Shown: positions 34,952 through 44,271, numbered from the stretch's first letter. The stretch: 64,000 nt of DNA from Geomicrobium sediminis (GCF_016908595.1 NZ_JAFBEC010000005.1:217349-281348), one strand, 5' to 3'. Notes: a model not told the origin generated them from the sequence alone. Made by a program: numbers and translations.

Positions 34952-37005
34952 TCTTTTTCCCCCTTATAAAAGTTCGCTCGGTACGTTGTCTTTTTTATAA
35001 AGCGATCACTTAACAATGTGATCGCTGGCAAGAAGAAAATCACGAGTAAAAAGGCAATGGCAGCCCCGCGTCCGAGTAATAAGCCAATTGAAGCAACCGT
35101 TGGATTTGAGGAAACAAACCACAGAACAAAACCAACACTTGATAAAATCCCTGCTGAAATGGTGACTGGAAACACTTTTTCATCTAATGACTTCTTCATC
35201 GCTGGCACTTTCGGCATTGTCGTTCGATGATGTTTGTACGTCTCCATAATTAAGATCGCATAGTCAATCGTTACCGCAAGTTGAACCGTACTTACAATCA
35301 AATATCCGATAAATACGAGCGAATCGTTCGTAAAATACGGAATCGATAAATTGATCCATACCGATGCTTGAATCGTTACGAGAAGTACGATCGGGATTGA
35401 AAAAGATCGAAAGGCGATCATTAAAATTATTGCGATCGTCGCCACTGTCATCGTCATTACAATCGTGTTGTCGTCGGTGACAACATCTCTCATGTCGTAG
35501 AGCGCGACACTTTCCCCAAGCGTATACACATTGTCACCGTAGTAGGCAGTAGCAAGTTCTCTCGTTTGTTCAACGAGCTCAAATGCCGCTTCCCCTTCGA
35601 CGCCTGCATTGGTGAACACCATGATCCGACTGTAATTATCCGAGAAGAAATCACTTGTCACCTGTTCACTAAGAAATTCAGACGGGATTAAGCTTCCAAC
35701 GGCGGTTGCATACGACATGACGGAATCCACATGGGGCAACTGTTCCAATGACTTGGCAAGGGCTTCTTCTTTTGCAATATCATCGTTTGGTACGAGCACA
35801 ACCATCGGTGTCGACTCTCCAAACGTTTCTTCAATCTGTTTTGCATCGGCACCTGCACGAGTATCAAGTGGCAGTTCGCCTAATCCATACGTAAACGATG
35901 TACTGCTTTGTGCAAGGAAGCTCGGTACGATTAACGCTAAAACGAGAATGAGAGCAGGAATTCTAAGCTTCAGAATTTTAGCGCCGATTCCTTCAAAGCT
36001 CGGCACGAAGTTGCGATGCTCAGTCTTCTTCATCCACCGGTAACCGATTAACGTTAATGCCGGTAAGAACACAATGACTGCTAGGTAGCTAAAGGCAATT
36101 CCTTTTACTAGATTAAAGCCAAGGTCTGAACCAATTTCAAAGTCCATCAGCATTAACGTCATAAACCCGAAAAACGTCGTTAGTGCGCTCATCGTAATGA
36201 CCGGAAACGATGATTTCATCGCTTTTGACATCGCGGTTTCTGGCTTATGACCTCGTCTTAGTTCGTCAGAGAAATTGTGAAGTAAAAAGATTGCATAATC
36301 TAGAGACACCGCTAGTTGCAAAATCGGTGCTACGGACTGGGTTACGTACGAGATTTCGCCGATAAAAATGTTCGTACCAAGATTCATTAAGACTGAGACA
36401 CCAATCGCAGTTAAGAAAAAGACAGGCTCGATCCATGACTTCGTCGACACAATAAGAAACAACAATATAATTGGGATTAGAAATGACGCAGCAAACACCG
36501 TTTCAGTCGTTGCCATCGTTTGAGATGTTGCGGTGTTCGCCGCCTCACCTGACACGGCGTTTTCCTCTCCAATCACCTCATAAATCTCTTCGATTGCATC
36601 GACTTCATAACCAAGCTCAATCGTTAGTGAGTAAAGCGCATCGTGATCTTTATAATACGTCTCCACAATACTGTCATCGATAAATTCAAGGGGGATGACA
36701 ACGTCTAAAACGTCATCTAACCACATGACGTCGGTAACCCCTTCAATGGTATGTAAACGTTCATTGTAGTGAAGCGCTTCTTGTAACGTTACATCTTGCA
36801 CGAGTACGTTCGTATTAGGGATTGAGGCCGTGAATTCATCTTCCATTACTTCTTGGCTCTTCGTTGATGGCGCTTCGTCTGGCATGTAATCTGCCATATT
36901 GTAATTGACCGACACAAAAAATTGTGCGATTACTGACAATACAGTTAGAATCGCAAACACAATTACGATCGCCCGACGATGTTGTATAATCTTCTCGTTA
37001 AACAT
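34948..37005 (-). CDS. MMPL/RND-family exporter
   Basis: A 685-residue RND-superfamily transporter with twelve predicted helices in two halves. Each half carries a large extracytoplasmic loop (about residues 40-190 and 390-520) and the conserved helix-4 motif (QLAVSLDYAIFLLHNF and QLAVTIDYAILIMETY). The paired Asp-Tyr motif is typical of MMPL proteins that export lipids or drugs. The ATG at 37005 follows AAGGTGG; upstream in-frame sequence is the promoter region. A TetR gene diverges from it, suggesting induction by a ligand. Confidence 0.85.
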   Translation of the reverse strand: MFNEKIIQHRRAIVIVFAILTVLSVIAQFFVSVNYNMADYMPDEAPSTKSQEVMEDEFTASIPNTNVLVQDVTLQEALHYNERLHTIEGVTDVMWLDDVLDVVIPLEFIDDSIVETYYKDHDALYSLTIELGYEVDAIEEIYEVIGEENAVSGEAANTATSQTMATTETVFAASFLIPIILLFLIVSTKSWIEPVFFLTAIGVSVLMNLGTNIFIGEISYVTQSVAPILQLAVSLDYAIFLLHNFSDELRRGHKPETAMSKAMKSSFPVITMSALTTFFGFMTLMLMDFEIGSDLGFNLVKGIAFSYLAVIVFLPALTLIGYRWMKKTEHRNFVPSFEGIGAKILKLRIPALILVLALIVPSFLAQSSTSFTYGLGELPLDTRAGADAKQIEETFGESTPMVVLVPNDDIAKEEALAKSLEQLPHVDSVMSYATAVGSLIPSEFLSEQVTSDFFSDNYSRIMVFTNAGVEGEAAFELVEQTRELATAYYGDNVYTLGESVALYDMRDVVTDDNTIVMTMTVATIAIILMIAFRSFSIPIVLLVTIQASVWINLSIPYFTNDSLVFIGYLIVSTVQLAVTIDYAILIMETYKHHRTTMPKVPAMKKSLDEKVFPVTISAGILSSVGFVLWFVSSNPTVASIGLLLGRGAAIAFLLVIFFLPAITLLSDRFIKKTTYRANFYKGEKE

Positions 37006-37108
37006 CCCATCCACCTTACTTTTGTTGACGTTACAAAAAATATCTTTATCATTATATAAACACAGTGTTGGGAAAACAACACACAGTTGCTTAACATTTG
37101 TTAGTTTT

Positions 37109-37133
37109 CCAACAATTAATGCTATATTGTTGG
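37109..37133. promoter_or_regulatory. TetR operator candidate
   Basis: CCAACAAT / ATTGTTGG inverted repeat with a 9-base spacer in the divergent TetR-MMPL promoter region. AACAAC-type half sites also occur nearby. Confidence 0.55.
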
Positions 37134-37159
37134 TTAACTCTTGAATAAGGGGATGGAAA

Positions 37160-37726
37160 ATGGATCGACGAAAGAAATATACGCAATCGACGCTAAAGGA
37201 ATGTTTAGTTGATTTACTCAAACAAAAACCGATTACATCGATTACTGTCAAAGAACTTTGTGAAGCAGCGGATGTGAATCGGTCGACGTTTTATAGCCAT
37301 TATGACAACCACTTCGACTTACTTGAGAAGATCGGTGAAGATGTAATCTTTGATATGGAGCAGGCACTTGCGGAGTTTAATTTCGGAACTGAGCGGGAGT
37401 CACTTCAAATGACAGAACGTGCACTACAGTACATTGCAGAGAAGTACGATGTATGCGAAGTGCTACTGAGCTCACATGGAGATATGAACTTTAAAAAACG
37501 CGTCATGGATTTACTATTGCCCGTGATTTTAAAGAAATTCAATGCAGAACTTCACCTAAAAGGGAAACTATCTGAGTACATCCCTTTGCTTGTTATTAGC
37601 GGAAGTATCGCTGTCATTGAACGCTGGCTTGAGAACGGCAGACAAGAAACACCCGAACAAATCGCCGCCCTCATCCACCAATTCACGAACCACGGCCTCG
37701 TCGGGGACAGTCCCCCGTTACGATAG
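37160..37726 (+). CDS. TetR/AcrR-family repressor
   Basis: A 188-residue regulator. The N-terminal helix-turn-helix reads ITSITVKELCEAADVNRSTFYSHYDNHFDLLEKI (shown in part), and the C-terminal domain is of the TetR_C type seen beside YhgE and MMPL genes. A GGGG-type ribosome site precedes the ATG. It diverges from the exporter, which it probably represses. Its last seven residues, GDSPPLR, come from a palindromic repeat element, and its stop region overlaps the LysE gene by nine bases. Confidence 0.85.
   Translation: MDRRKKYTQSTLKECLVDLLKQKPITSITVKELCEAADVNRSTFYSHYDNHFDLLEKIGEDVIFDMEQALAEFNFGTERESLQMTERALQYIAEKYDVCEVLLSSHGDMNFKKRVMDLLLPVILKKFNAELHLKGKLSEYIPLLVISGSIAVIERWLENGRQETPEQIAALIHQFTNHGLVGDSPPLR
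37703..37716. repeat. gene-end palindrome, copy 1 (half element)
   Basis: GGGGACAGTCCCCC inside the last codons of the TetR gene. Only the left half of the full element (see 39813-39856) is present, followed by GTTACGATAG, which gives stops on both strands. Confidence 0.7.
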
Positions 37727-38338
37727 TGCACGAAAGCCATTAACGAGCAAGTAAATTGCTACACCCCAAATGAACAGTGCAGACAGCTTATGAATGATAT
37801 GTAATGCATTCCCGCTTCGATCGAGTCGTCTTAGCAACCGTCCGGCAACAGCTAAGGCAAAAAATGCAACCCAAGAGACGAGTACGCAAGAAAACCAAAA
37901 TGCCCATCGCTCAGATGATAATTCATAAACAACCGCATTCGTTCCAATCACACCTACCGTGTCCATAATGGCGTGAGGATTTAATAACGATACTGAAATG
38001 GCAAAGGTGATTTGTTTACGCTTGGATAACGCCTTCACTTCTTGATCTTTCACACGTGGAGTACGCCAGATCGATCTTCCAATTAGAAGTAGAAAGACAA
38101 ACCCTACGAGATACAATAATCCTTGTAAAATCGGAATAGCCATAATCATCACAGATATTCCTATGATCGCTAGACTAATTAAAATCAAGTCACAAATCCC
38201 AGCGGTTACAACGACAGGTATGGCTTGTTTAAATCGAGGTTGATTTGCACCTTGGCTAAATATAAATAAATTTTGTGGACCCATTGGCAAGATCAATCCA
38301 ATTGATAATATAAGTCCGTGCAGAAACGCTTGTAGCAA
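37718..38338 (-). CDS. LysE/ArgO-family amino acid exporter
   Basis: A 206-residue transporter with about six helices. The N-terminal signature LILPMGPQNLFIFSQGA corresponds to the LysE/RhtB motif, and the second half carries LLNPHAIMDTVGVIG. It exports amino acids or analogues; basic amino acids are plausible given the ArgO-like pattern. The start is TTG, about 7 bases after GGGGGTGG. A MocR-type regulator gene diverges from it. Confidence 0.82.
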   Translation of the reverse strand: MLQAFLHGLILSIGLILPMGPQNLFIFSQGANQPRFKQAIPVVVTAGICDLILISLAIIGISVMIMAIPILQGLLYLVGFVFLLLIGRSIWRTPRVKDQEVKALSKRKQITFAISVSLLNPHAIMDTVGVIGTNAVVYELSSERWAFWFSCVLVSWVAFFALAVAGRLLRRLDRSGNALHIIHKLSALFIWGVAIYLLVNGFRALS

Positions 38339-38441
38339 CTCATGCCACCCCCTTTTGACTTAACAGTAACTTGTTCCTACCATGAACTGTAGGACCAATT
38401 CCAAGTGTATTTAGCCAACCAATTCTTTTGAGGAGATAACG

Positions 38442-39836
38442 ATGAGCGAGAAGATATCAAAACATTCAAGTAAAACTCTTGTTGAACAATTGATGGCTTG
38501 GATTCTAAGAAAAATAGATCAGAATGAATGGCCAGCAGGTACAAAACTGCCCTCACAACGGGCACTCGCAGAATTGCTTCATGTTAACCGATCGACCGTA
38601 GTCGAAGCTCTTGATGAATTGAAAGCTGAAGACGTATTAGAAAGTCGTCAAGGAAGTGGTGTTTTTGTTAAGCAACCGTTTTCAACCATTTATCACAATC
38701 GACCAGTGGATTGGCGTGGTCGCATGACAAATTCACATGTAGAAGCCAATGTACATACGATTCAACTCATTAACGAGTATGAAACAAAGAAACATGTCAT
38801 CCGTCTTGGAACAGGGGAATTGTCACCTGAACTAATTCCCACAGCACAATTACAACGACTGATGCATACCTCTTACTTAACAAACATTGACTTGGGCTAT
38901 TCAGAACCAAAAGGAAATGAAGCATTGCGTGAAGCAATCGTTCAGAGATTAAAAAAGCGTGGGATTGAAACGTCTAAAGACGGGATTTTAATTGTTTCTG
39001 GAGCGCTGCAAGCATTACAGCTCATTTCATTAGGATTGTTAGAGCAAGGCTCTCATCTTTATTTTGATGCCCCTTCTTACATTCCTTCAATTCCGTCGTT
39101 GCAGGCGACACCTTTAGAAACCCCTATAAATCGGTTAAAGAAAGGGATTTTATACACAGTTCCAACGTTAAATAATCCTACTGGGCAAACGATGAATGAA
39201 CATGAACGCATACAACTTCTTCAAGATGCAAGCAAACGAGGAATTCCGATCATTGAAGACGATGTGTATCATGACCTTTCATTTGAATCGTCTCCAAAAG
39301 CATTAAAATCCATGGACACTACTGGCCAAGTTATCTATATAAGTAGTGTTTCAAAGACTGTAAGCCCAGGATTACGCATCGGCTGGGTAGTTGCACCAAC
39401 ACCAGTTATCGAGCGTCTCGCTGATGTGAAGATGCAGCTTGATTATGGTAGTAACGCACTTTCACAACACATCGTAACAAGGCTGCTTTCATCGGATGAC
39501 TATGACGATCATATTCAACAACTACGCAGAGAGCTTAAAAAGCGAGCCGATTACACAGAACATGTATTGATGACCTACTTATCCCACATTGCACATTGGC
39601 AAAGTCCAAAAGGAGGATTCTACATCTGGGTAACATTTAAAGAGCCAATCGTGACCAAATCGCTCTTTCTTCGATTGCTCAAACGTAACGTCTTAATCAA
39701 CCCTGGTTATGTGTACAATCCTCGAGACCTCTATAGTCTACGAATTTCATTCGCTTACTGTACTAACGAGCAACTACGAGCAGGGCTTCAAATACTTGCG
39801 GAGGAAGTCTCCGGGGACAGTCCCCCACTGCGTTAA
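38442..39836 (+). CDS. MocR-family PLP-dependent transcriptional regulator
   Basis: A 464-residue fusion. A GntR winged helix (about 12-78, GTKLPSQRALAELLHVNRST) is joined to an aminotransferase fold-type I domain (about 110-455). PLP contacts: NNPTGQ, EDDVYHDL and the lysine motif SVSKTVSPGLRIGW. GAGGAGATAA precedes the ATG. By position it probably controls the divergent LysE-type exporter in response to an amino compound. The last seven residues GDSPPLR are encoded by the repeat at 39813. Confidence 0.87.
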   Translation: MSEKISKHSSKTLVEQLMAWILRKIDQNEWPAGTKLPSQRALAELLHVNRSTVVEALDELKAEDVLESRQGSGVFVKQPFSTIYHNRPVDWRGRMTNSHVEANVHTIQLINEYETKKHVIRLGTGELSPELIPTAQLQRLMHTSYLTNIDLGYSEPKGNEALREAIVQRLKKRGIETSKDGILIVSGALQALQLISLGLLEQGSHLYFDAPSYIPSIPSLQATPLETPINRLKKGILYTVPTLNNPTGQTMNEHERIQLLQDASKRGIPIIEDDVYHDLSFESSPKALKSMDTTGQVIYISSVSKTVSPGLRIGWVVAPTPVIERLADVKMQLDYGSNALSQHIVTRLLSSDDYDDHIQQLRRELKKRADYTEHVLMTYLSHIAHWQSPKGGFYIWVTFKEPIVTKSLFLRLLKRNVLINPGYVYNPRDLYSLRISFAYCTNEQLRAGLQILAEEVSGDSPPLR

Positions 39837-39856
39837 AGCGCCGGGGGACTGTCCCC
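39813..39856. repeat. gene-end palindrome, copy 2 (complete element)
   Basis: Fourteen-base arms GGGGACAGTCCCCC and GGGGGACTGTCCCC flank a 16-base core (ACTGCGTTAAAGCGCC). Each arm is itself palindromic. The core TTAA supplies the stop codons of both the MocR gene (plus) and the permease gene (minus). Confidence 0.85.
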
Positions 39857-41095
39857 GTCTGGAATTGCTTTTGTTAACGTTACCTTAGAATATAATGCGT
39901 AAATGAAGAACGCAGAAACGATCCCTACAACCGCATTTGGTATAAATGGATAAAACTGAAGTGAAAGAAATGACAATACTGCTCCTGCACCTGCAGAACT
40001 TAATGCTGCGACATTAACTCCCGAACGCATTGGATCGTATGAAGCTGTTACTCGAGCATTTAGATAATACTCTGCAATAATAACAGCACCAATCGGCGGT
40101 ACGATGATTCCTAATAAATCCATCCATGCTTGTAAATTAGATATAACACCCGTAGCAGCAACAAACGCCCCGAGCACTCCACCGAAAACCACAGCATGCT
40201 TCCATTTTATTTTGCTACTCAAATTCGCATAACCCATTGTTGCATTATACAGACAACTATCCGACGTCGACCAGTTACTCAGACAAACTGCAATTACAAC
40301 TGGAACTCCACCAAGTATCGCTGTCATACCGAAATACGTATCAATTCCAGGGGCTGCCGAACTTGCGAGCGCTCCTAAAGATAAAGCACCACAATTTCCT
40401 AAGAAAAACGCAATGCATGTAACTATAATTGCATGTCGACTATTTTTGGCATAACGAACTATATCACCTGTCATCGTACCACTAACAATAAACAACCCTA
40501 GCGCTATACTCATCCCAACACTAAATGGTTGTTCTACTGCTGGTGTACTCGTCCAAGCATCCGCTCCGGCAGGTACAACAATGACAAAAATTAAGTAAAG
40601 CGCAAGCAATGCGATTGCCGGTAAAGCTAAATAACGCAGATACAACATAAGTCGATAAGACAAGGCTGATAATAAGAATAACAATCCAAATAAAAGCCCC
40701 CATATAAAAGTATTGCCATTCCAAAGCACTCCAATAAGATCTGCCATTAACCAAGGTTGATATGCAAACCAGCCGTTTACGATGAGCGCCATAATTAATA
40801 TTGGAATCCATGCCCCTTTAACCCCGAAAGTTGCTTTTACCATCATAGGAAAAGAAAAACCTGTCCGGGCTGCAATAACTGCAATAAAACTTGAAAAAAT
40901 GACTAGCACAATGCTTCCTGCAAGAATAGCAAAAAGTGCATTCGGCATCCCTAGGGCTTGTTCAATTTCTCCTCCAACCCAAAAACTCATGAAACTTACA
41001 GCAAAGCCAAGCCATATGAGTGACGGTTTGTACAGCGGTTCACGTTGGTCTTTCGGAACTGCTTGATCATGTCTTTCTTCTACTTTTGCAGCCAT
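39833..41095 (-). CDS. NCS1-family cytosine/purine/hydantoin-type permease
   Basis: A 420-residue transporter of the nucleobase-cation-symport-1 family (CodB-like), with about twelve helices. Family features: SLIWLGFAVSFMSFWVGG, GFSFPMMVKATFG, GDIVRYAKNSRHA and LSNWSTSDSCLYNATMGYANL. Substrates of the family are cytosine, uracil, allantoin, hydantoin or similar ureido compounds. Perfect palindrome at 41107 lies in its promoter and recurs before the divergent GntR gene. The C-terminal GDSPPAL derives from the repeat element. Confidence 0.83.
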   Translation of the reverse strand: MAAKVEERHDQAVPKDQREPLYKPSLIWLGFAVSFMSFWVGGEIEQALGMPNALFAILAGSIVLVIFSSFIAVIAARTGFSFPMMVKATFGVKGAWIPILIMALIVNGWFAYQPWLMADLIGVLWNGNTFIWGLLFGLLFLLSALSYRLMLYLRYLALPAIALLALYLIFVIVVPAGADAWTSTPAVEQPFSVGMSIALGLFIVSGTMTGDIVRYAKNSRHAIIVTCIAFFLGNCGALSLGALASSAAPGIDTYFGMTAILGGVPVVIAVCLSNWSTSDSCLYNATMGYANLSSKIKWKHAVVFGGVLGAFVAATGVISNLQAWMDLLGIIVPPIGAVIIAEYYLNARVTASYDPMRSGVNVAALSSAGAGAVLSFLSLQFYPFIPNAVVGIVSAFFIYALYSKVTLTKAIPDGDSPPAL

Positions 41096-41106
41096 TGTAG
41101 CCTCCT

Positions 41107-41124
41107 ATTTTGTGATCACAAAAT
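41107..41124. promoter_or_regulatory. GntR operator 1 (permease side)
   Basis: ATTTTGTGATCACAAAAT, a perfect 18-base palindrome 12 bases upstream of the permease start. It shares its core with the site at 41297. Confidence 0.7.
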
Positions 41125-41296
41125 TTATGAGACTGACTATAGCACCTTCATTAATTCTTCTGTTTAATTGTGTAAGTTTGTCTAACAGTTTTTTTATTTT
41201 ACTACTGATTAGACTACAAGCTATTACCAAAAACCATGTTAGAGAATGTCACAAATCAATTGAGAACCTATAAAACTGACTATAAACTAACTAAAA

Positions 41297-41306
41297 TGTG
41301 ATCACA
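41297..41306. promoter_or_regulatory. GntR operator 2 (regulator side)
   Basis: TGTGATCACA palindrome followed by AAAA, immediately before the ribosome site of the GntR gene. The core is identical to operator 1, so one regulator probably controls both divergent transcripts. Confidence 0.65.
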
Positions 41307-41319
41307 AAAAGGAGTGGGC

Positions 41320-41976
41320 ATGGAAAAGATAAGTAAAAGAAAATCCGATGAAATCTACTCGAAACTTAAAGAAGATATTATTACCGGTGTCTTAACACCT
41401 GGAGAGAAACTATCATTTCGAAAAGTCGCGCAGAATTACAATGTAAGTATGATGCCTGTACGTGAAGCGATGACACGCTTACACGTTCAAGACCTTATCA
41501 CTATCAATAAAAAAACAATCCGTATTAAAAAATTGACAGCTTCAGAAGTTGAGGACATTTTTCAAATGCGATTCAAGCTTGAAGCTATGGCTGTAGAAAA
41601 AGCCATGTTCAATATTGGTGATCAGGAGAAAGATGAATTGCTAAATACTGTTGCAGCCATGGATCGTATGCGTCACCAACCTGCAGAATGGCAAAAGCTT
41701 AACAAACAATTTCACTTACAATTATATCGATATGCAAATTCGAAAATCTTACAGTCAACTTTAGAGAATTTATGGTCATCAGTTGAAGCCTACATGCACC
41801 TTTATGTTGTTTCACGTTCTACTGACCATACTCTGGATATTTCTCACAAGGAACATCTTGAGTTAATTTATTTAGTCTACCGTAAAGAAGCAGCGCAATC
41901 TGTTGACTTGTTATACCGACATTTAATGAATACAAAGCAAGTTATTTTACAAGAACTAAAGCAATTAGGAGGGTGA
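41320..41976 (+). CDS. GntR-family (FCD subfamily) regulator
   Basis: A 218-residue regulator. The winged helix (about 8-72) includes LTPGEKLSFRKVAQNYNVSMMPVREAMTRL. The FCD ligand domain (about 80-210) retains metal-type residues in FHLQLYRYAN and the HKEHLELIYLV His pair. The ATG at 41320 follows AAGGAG. Position and shared palindromes indicate that it controls both its own amidohydrolase operon and the divergent permease. Confidence 0.86.
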   Translation: MEKISKRKSDEIYSKLKEDIITGVLTPGEKLSFRKVAQNYNVSMMPVREAMTRLHVQDLITINKKTIRIKKLTASEVEDIFQMRFKLEAMAVEKAMFNIGDQEKDELLNTVAAMDRMRHQPAEWQKLNKQFHLQLYRYANSKILQSTLENLWSSVEAYMHLYVVSRSTDHTLDISHKEHLELIYLVYRKEAAQSVDLLYRHLMNTKQVILQELKQLGG

Positions 41977-41978
41977 AC

Positions 41979-42680
41979 ATGACCATCGACGCTCAACCCT
42001 ACAATTGGCCGTATCATGGTCAATTATCATTCGAAGAAACGGCTCTCATTATTATTGATATGCAAATTGATTTTTGTGGAGAAGGTGGTTATGTTGACCG
42101 TATGGGCTATGATCTTTCTCTTACAAGAAAAGCAATTCAACCAATTAAAAGCTTGCTATCTGCTTATCGAGAACAAGACTTAACGATTATTCACACTCGT
42201 GAAGGTCACCGCCCAGATTTATCTGACTTACCCGACAATAAACGTTGGAGAAGCAAAAACATTGGAGCAGAAATCGGAAGTCATGGACCGGCAGGAAAAA
42301 TTCTCGTTCGAGGTGAGAAAGGCTGGGGAATTATCCCAGAACTTGAACCTCTACAAGGCGAAATAATTATCGATAAACCTGGTAAAGGAAGCTTTTATGC
42401 TACAGACCTTGATTTAGTGTTACGTACCCGTGGCATAAAAAATTTAATATTAACAGGAATTACGACAGATGTTTGTGTCCACACAACGATGCGCGAAGCC
42501 AATGATCGAGGATTTGAGTGTCTCATTTTAGAAGATTGCACAGGTGCTACCAAAAAATCCAATCATGATGCGGCTATTGATATGGTCAAAATGCAAGGTG
42601 GGGTTTTTGGCAGTATAAGTCATTCTGATCATGTCTTAAAAGCATTAAATTCCAATAAACAGGAGGCAATAAGTCTATGA
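41979..42680 (+). CDS. isochorismatase-family amidohydrolase 1 (biuret/ureido amidase-like)
   Basis: A 233-residue cysteine hydrolase. Catalytic triad: Asp in LIIIDMQIDFCG, Lys in IDKPGKGSFYATD, and Cys in TTDVCVHTTMREANDRG. The last block resembles RutB and biuret hydrolase BiuH rather than true isochorismatases. It probably cleaves a ureido or amide bond of an imported pyrimidine-, hydantoin- or biuret-like compound (inference). The ATG at 41979 follows GGAGGG; the stop overlaps the cupin start (ATGA). Confidence 0.83.
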   Translation: MTIDAQPYNWPYHGQLSFEETALIIIDMQIDFCGEGGYVDRMGYDLSLTRKAIQPIKSLLSAYREQDLTIIHTREGHRPDLSDLPDNKRWRSKNIGAEIGSHGPAGKILVRGEKGWGIIPELEPLQGEIIIDKPGKGSFYATDLDLVLRTRGIKNLILTGITTDVCVHTTMREANDRGFECLILEDCTGATKKSNHDAAIDMVKMQGGVFGSISHSDHVLKALNSNKQEAISL

Positions 42681-43093
42681 AACAAGCATCAGTAAACACT
42701 TATGAATCACTAGAGTGGAACAAATTCACAGAACATATCGACGTGTACAATCAAGAAATTTTTTCTGCAGAAGAAGCTAACAACATTCAAGTCAATGTTA
42801 GTTCTATTTTACGAGAACATTTAAAGCCCGGCGGGCAAGTTGTTCCACATTATCACAGTGTTGCAGAAGTGATTCATATTACAACAGGTGAAGTTGAGCT
42901 TTTAAAAAATGGTGAATGGGTGCCTTATCAAGCAGGAGACACCTTTATTATTCCAAAAGAAGTCGTTCACTCAGTTAGAAACGTTGGAAATAAACCATCA
43001 GAACAAATAAGCGTTTTTCTGCCTGTAGAAGACACCACAACAGATAACTCTTTCTTTGATACCGTACTTGTAGAGTCTGAAACGAGTGTCTGA
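42677..43093 (+). CDS. cupin-domain protein in the amidohydrolase operon
   Basis: A 138-residue single cupin (about 35-125). Metal ligands appear as VVPHYHSVAEVIHI (two His, Glu) and the late His in IPKEVVHSVRN. It sits between two amidohydrolases in an overlapping operon, so it may act on the same compound, for example as an isomerase, dioxygenase or sensor. No reaction can be read from sequence. Confidence 0.78.
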   Translation: MKQASVNTYESLEWNKFTEHIDVYNQEIFSAEEANNIQVNVSSILREHLKPGGQVVPHYHSVAEVIHITTGEVELLKNGEWVPYQAGDTFIIPKEVVHSVRNVGNKPSEQISVFLPVEDTTTDNSFFDTVLVESETSV

Positions 43094-43763
43094 AATTGTT
43101 GTAAAGAAAAGCGAGCCCCACTCAATCCAGTTTGAGTTTGAAAAGTCTGCACTACTAATCATCGATATGCAAAATGATTTTTTGTTGCCCGGAGGTTTTG
43201 GAGAAAGGTTGGGAAACTCTCTAGCAAATATCCAGTCTTGTATCGAACCCATTCAAGCAATCTTACAAAGCTACAGAAGACTAAATGGAATGGTAATCCA
43301 CACCAAAGAAGGACATTCTCCTGATCTTTCTGACTGTAACCAATCTAAATTAGAGCGTAGTCGTTTACAAGGTGCCGAAATAGGGAGTGAGGGTCCTTTA
43401 GGTCGTCTTCTCATCGCTGGGGAATATGGGAACGAGATCATCGACAAACTCAAACCTATTGAATCTGAATGGGTGATACAAAAGCCTGGGAAAGGTGCCT
43501 TCTATAATACAAACCTTAAAGAAACCCTAAGAGACAATAACATAACTCACCTTATAGTAACCGGAGTGACAACCCATGTATGCGTACATTCTACCGTTAG
43601 AGAAGCCAATGATCGAGGGTTTAATTGTCTTATTATTACTGATGGTACAGCTGCATTCGACCTCCAAGATCATCACTCTGCATTGCATATGATTACACAA
43701 CAAGGTGGCATTTTCGGTTGGACAACCTCTGCCAAGCAACTCATTCAAGCAATGCCCTCATAA
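43086..43763 (+). CDS. isochorismatase-family amidohydrolase 2
   Basis: A 225-residue paralogue of amidohydrolase 1, about half identical by eye. Triad: Asp in [15 protein letters not shown], Lys in [13 protein letters not shown], Cys in [16 protein letters not shown]. The GTG start lies inside the cupin gene (8-base overlap) with only a weak ribosome site, implying coupling. Having two related amidases suggests two successive hydrolyses, e.g. of a triuret/biuret-like or ring-opened pyrimidine substrate (inference). Confidence 0.8.
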   Translation: MSEIVVKKSEPHSIQFEFEKSALLIIDMQNDFLLPGGFGERLGNSLANIQSCIEPIQAILQSYRRLNGMVIHTKEGHSPDLSDCNQSKLERSRLQGAEIGSEGPLGRLLIAGEYGNEIIDKLKPIESEWVIQKPGKGAFYNTNLKETLRDNNITHLIVTGVTTHVCVHSTVREANDRGFNCLIITDGTAAFDLQDHHSALHMITQQGGIFGWTTSAKQLIQAMPS

Positions 43764-43768
43764 CCTCC

Positions 43769-43813
43769 GGGGACAGCCCCCCACTGCGTTTAAAGCGCCG
43801 GGGGACTGTCCCC
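43769..43813. repeat. gene-end palindrome, copy 3
   Basis: Near-identical to copy 2: GGGGACAGCCCCCC, core ACTGCGTTTAAAGCGCC, then GGGGGACTGTCCCC. It starts six bases after the amidohydrolase 2 stop, so here it lies outside the coding frame, and it could act as the operon terminator. Confidence 0.82.
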
Positions 43814-43849
43814 TGAATTTGCTCTTGAACCTCTATTCTTATAATGATA

Positions 43850-43869
43850 ATATGAGCATATGCTCATAT
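43850..43869. promoter_or_regulatory. ArsR/SmtB operator 1
   Basis: ATATGAGCATATGCTCATAT, a perfect 20-base palindrome of the ArsR-family 12-2-12 type (TGAGCA..TGCTCA). It ends 15 bases before the ArsR start. Confidence 0.75.
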
Positions 43870-43884
43870 AAAGGGAGTGGGTTC

Positions 43885-44190
43885 ATGGAACATTCATACA
43901 TAGACCTCGATGAGGAAACACTATTTATCGTATCTCAAACATTTAAAGCACTCGGCGACCCGACGAGAATAAGAATCTTGCATTTGTTAGCGGAAAAGGA
44001 ATGTTCGGTCGGAGAAATTGTGGAGCATTTATCACTTGGCCAATCAACGGTTTCGCATCAACTACGCTTTCTAAAAAACCTCCGTCTCGTAAAATCACGA
44101 CGGGCAGGGACGTCGATTTATTACTCACCCGAAGATGAACATGTGTTAAAAATTCTAGAAAAAACGATTCAACACGCGACGCACGATTAA
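43885..44190 (+). CDS. ArsR-family metal-sensing repressor (CzrA-like)
   Basis: A 101-residue winged-helix repressor. Core: [30 protein letters not shown] and [19 protein letters not shown] recognition helix. The C-terminal helix has Asp/His residues ([18 protein letters not shown]) where CzrA/NmtR-class zinc or cobalt sensors bind metal. GGGAGTGG precedes the ATG. Operators before it and before the adjacent CDF exporter suggest joint zinc/cobalt-responsive control. Confidence 0.85.
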   Translation: MEHSYIDLDEETLFIVSQTFKALGDPTRIRILHLLAEKECSVGEIVEHLSLGQSTVSHQLRFLKNLRLVKSRRAGTSIYYSPEDEHVLKILEKTIQHATHD

Positions 44191-44226
44191 GAACTTTCCC
44201 ATCTGCGTCGTTTCTTAACACACATT

Positions 44227-44246
44227 ATATGCACACATGATCATAT
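44227..44246. promoter_or_regulatory. ArsR/SmtB operator 2
   Basis: ATATGCACACATGATCATAT, matching operator 1 at about 15 of 20 positions, between the ArsR gene and the CDF exporter. Confidence 0.6.
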
Positions 44247-44271
44247 AAGACAGATAGAAAGGAGTACACTC

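Noticed and set aside
37006..37251. N-terminal extension of the MMPL frame
   Set aside because: It runs through the divergent promoter and TetR gene; the ATG at 37005 has the ribosome site and gives the family's normal N-terminus.
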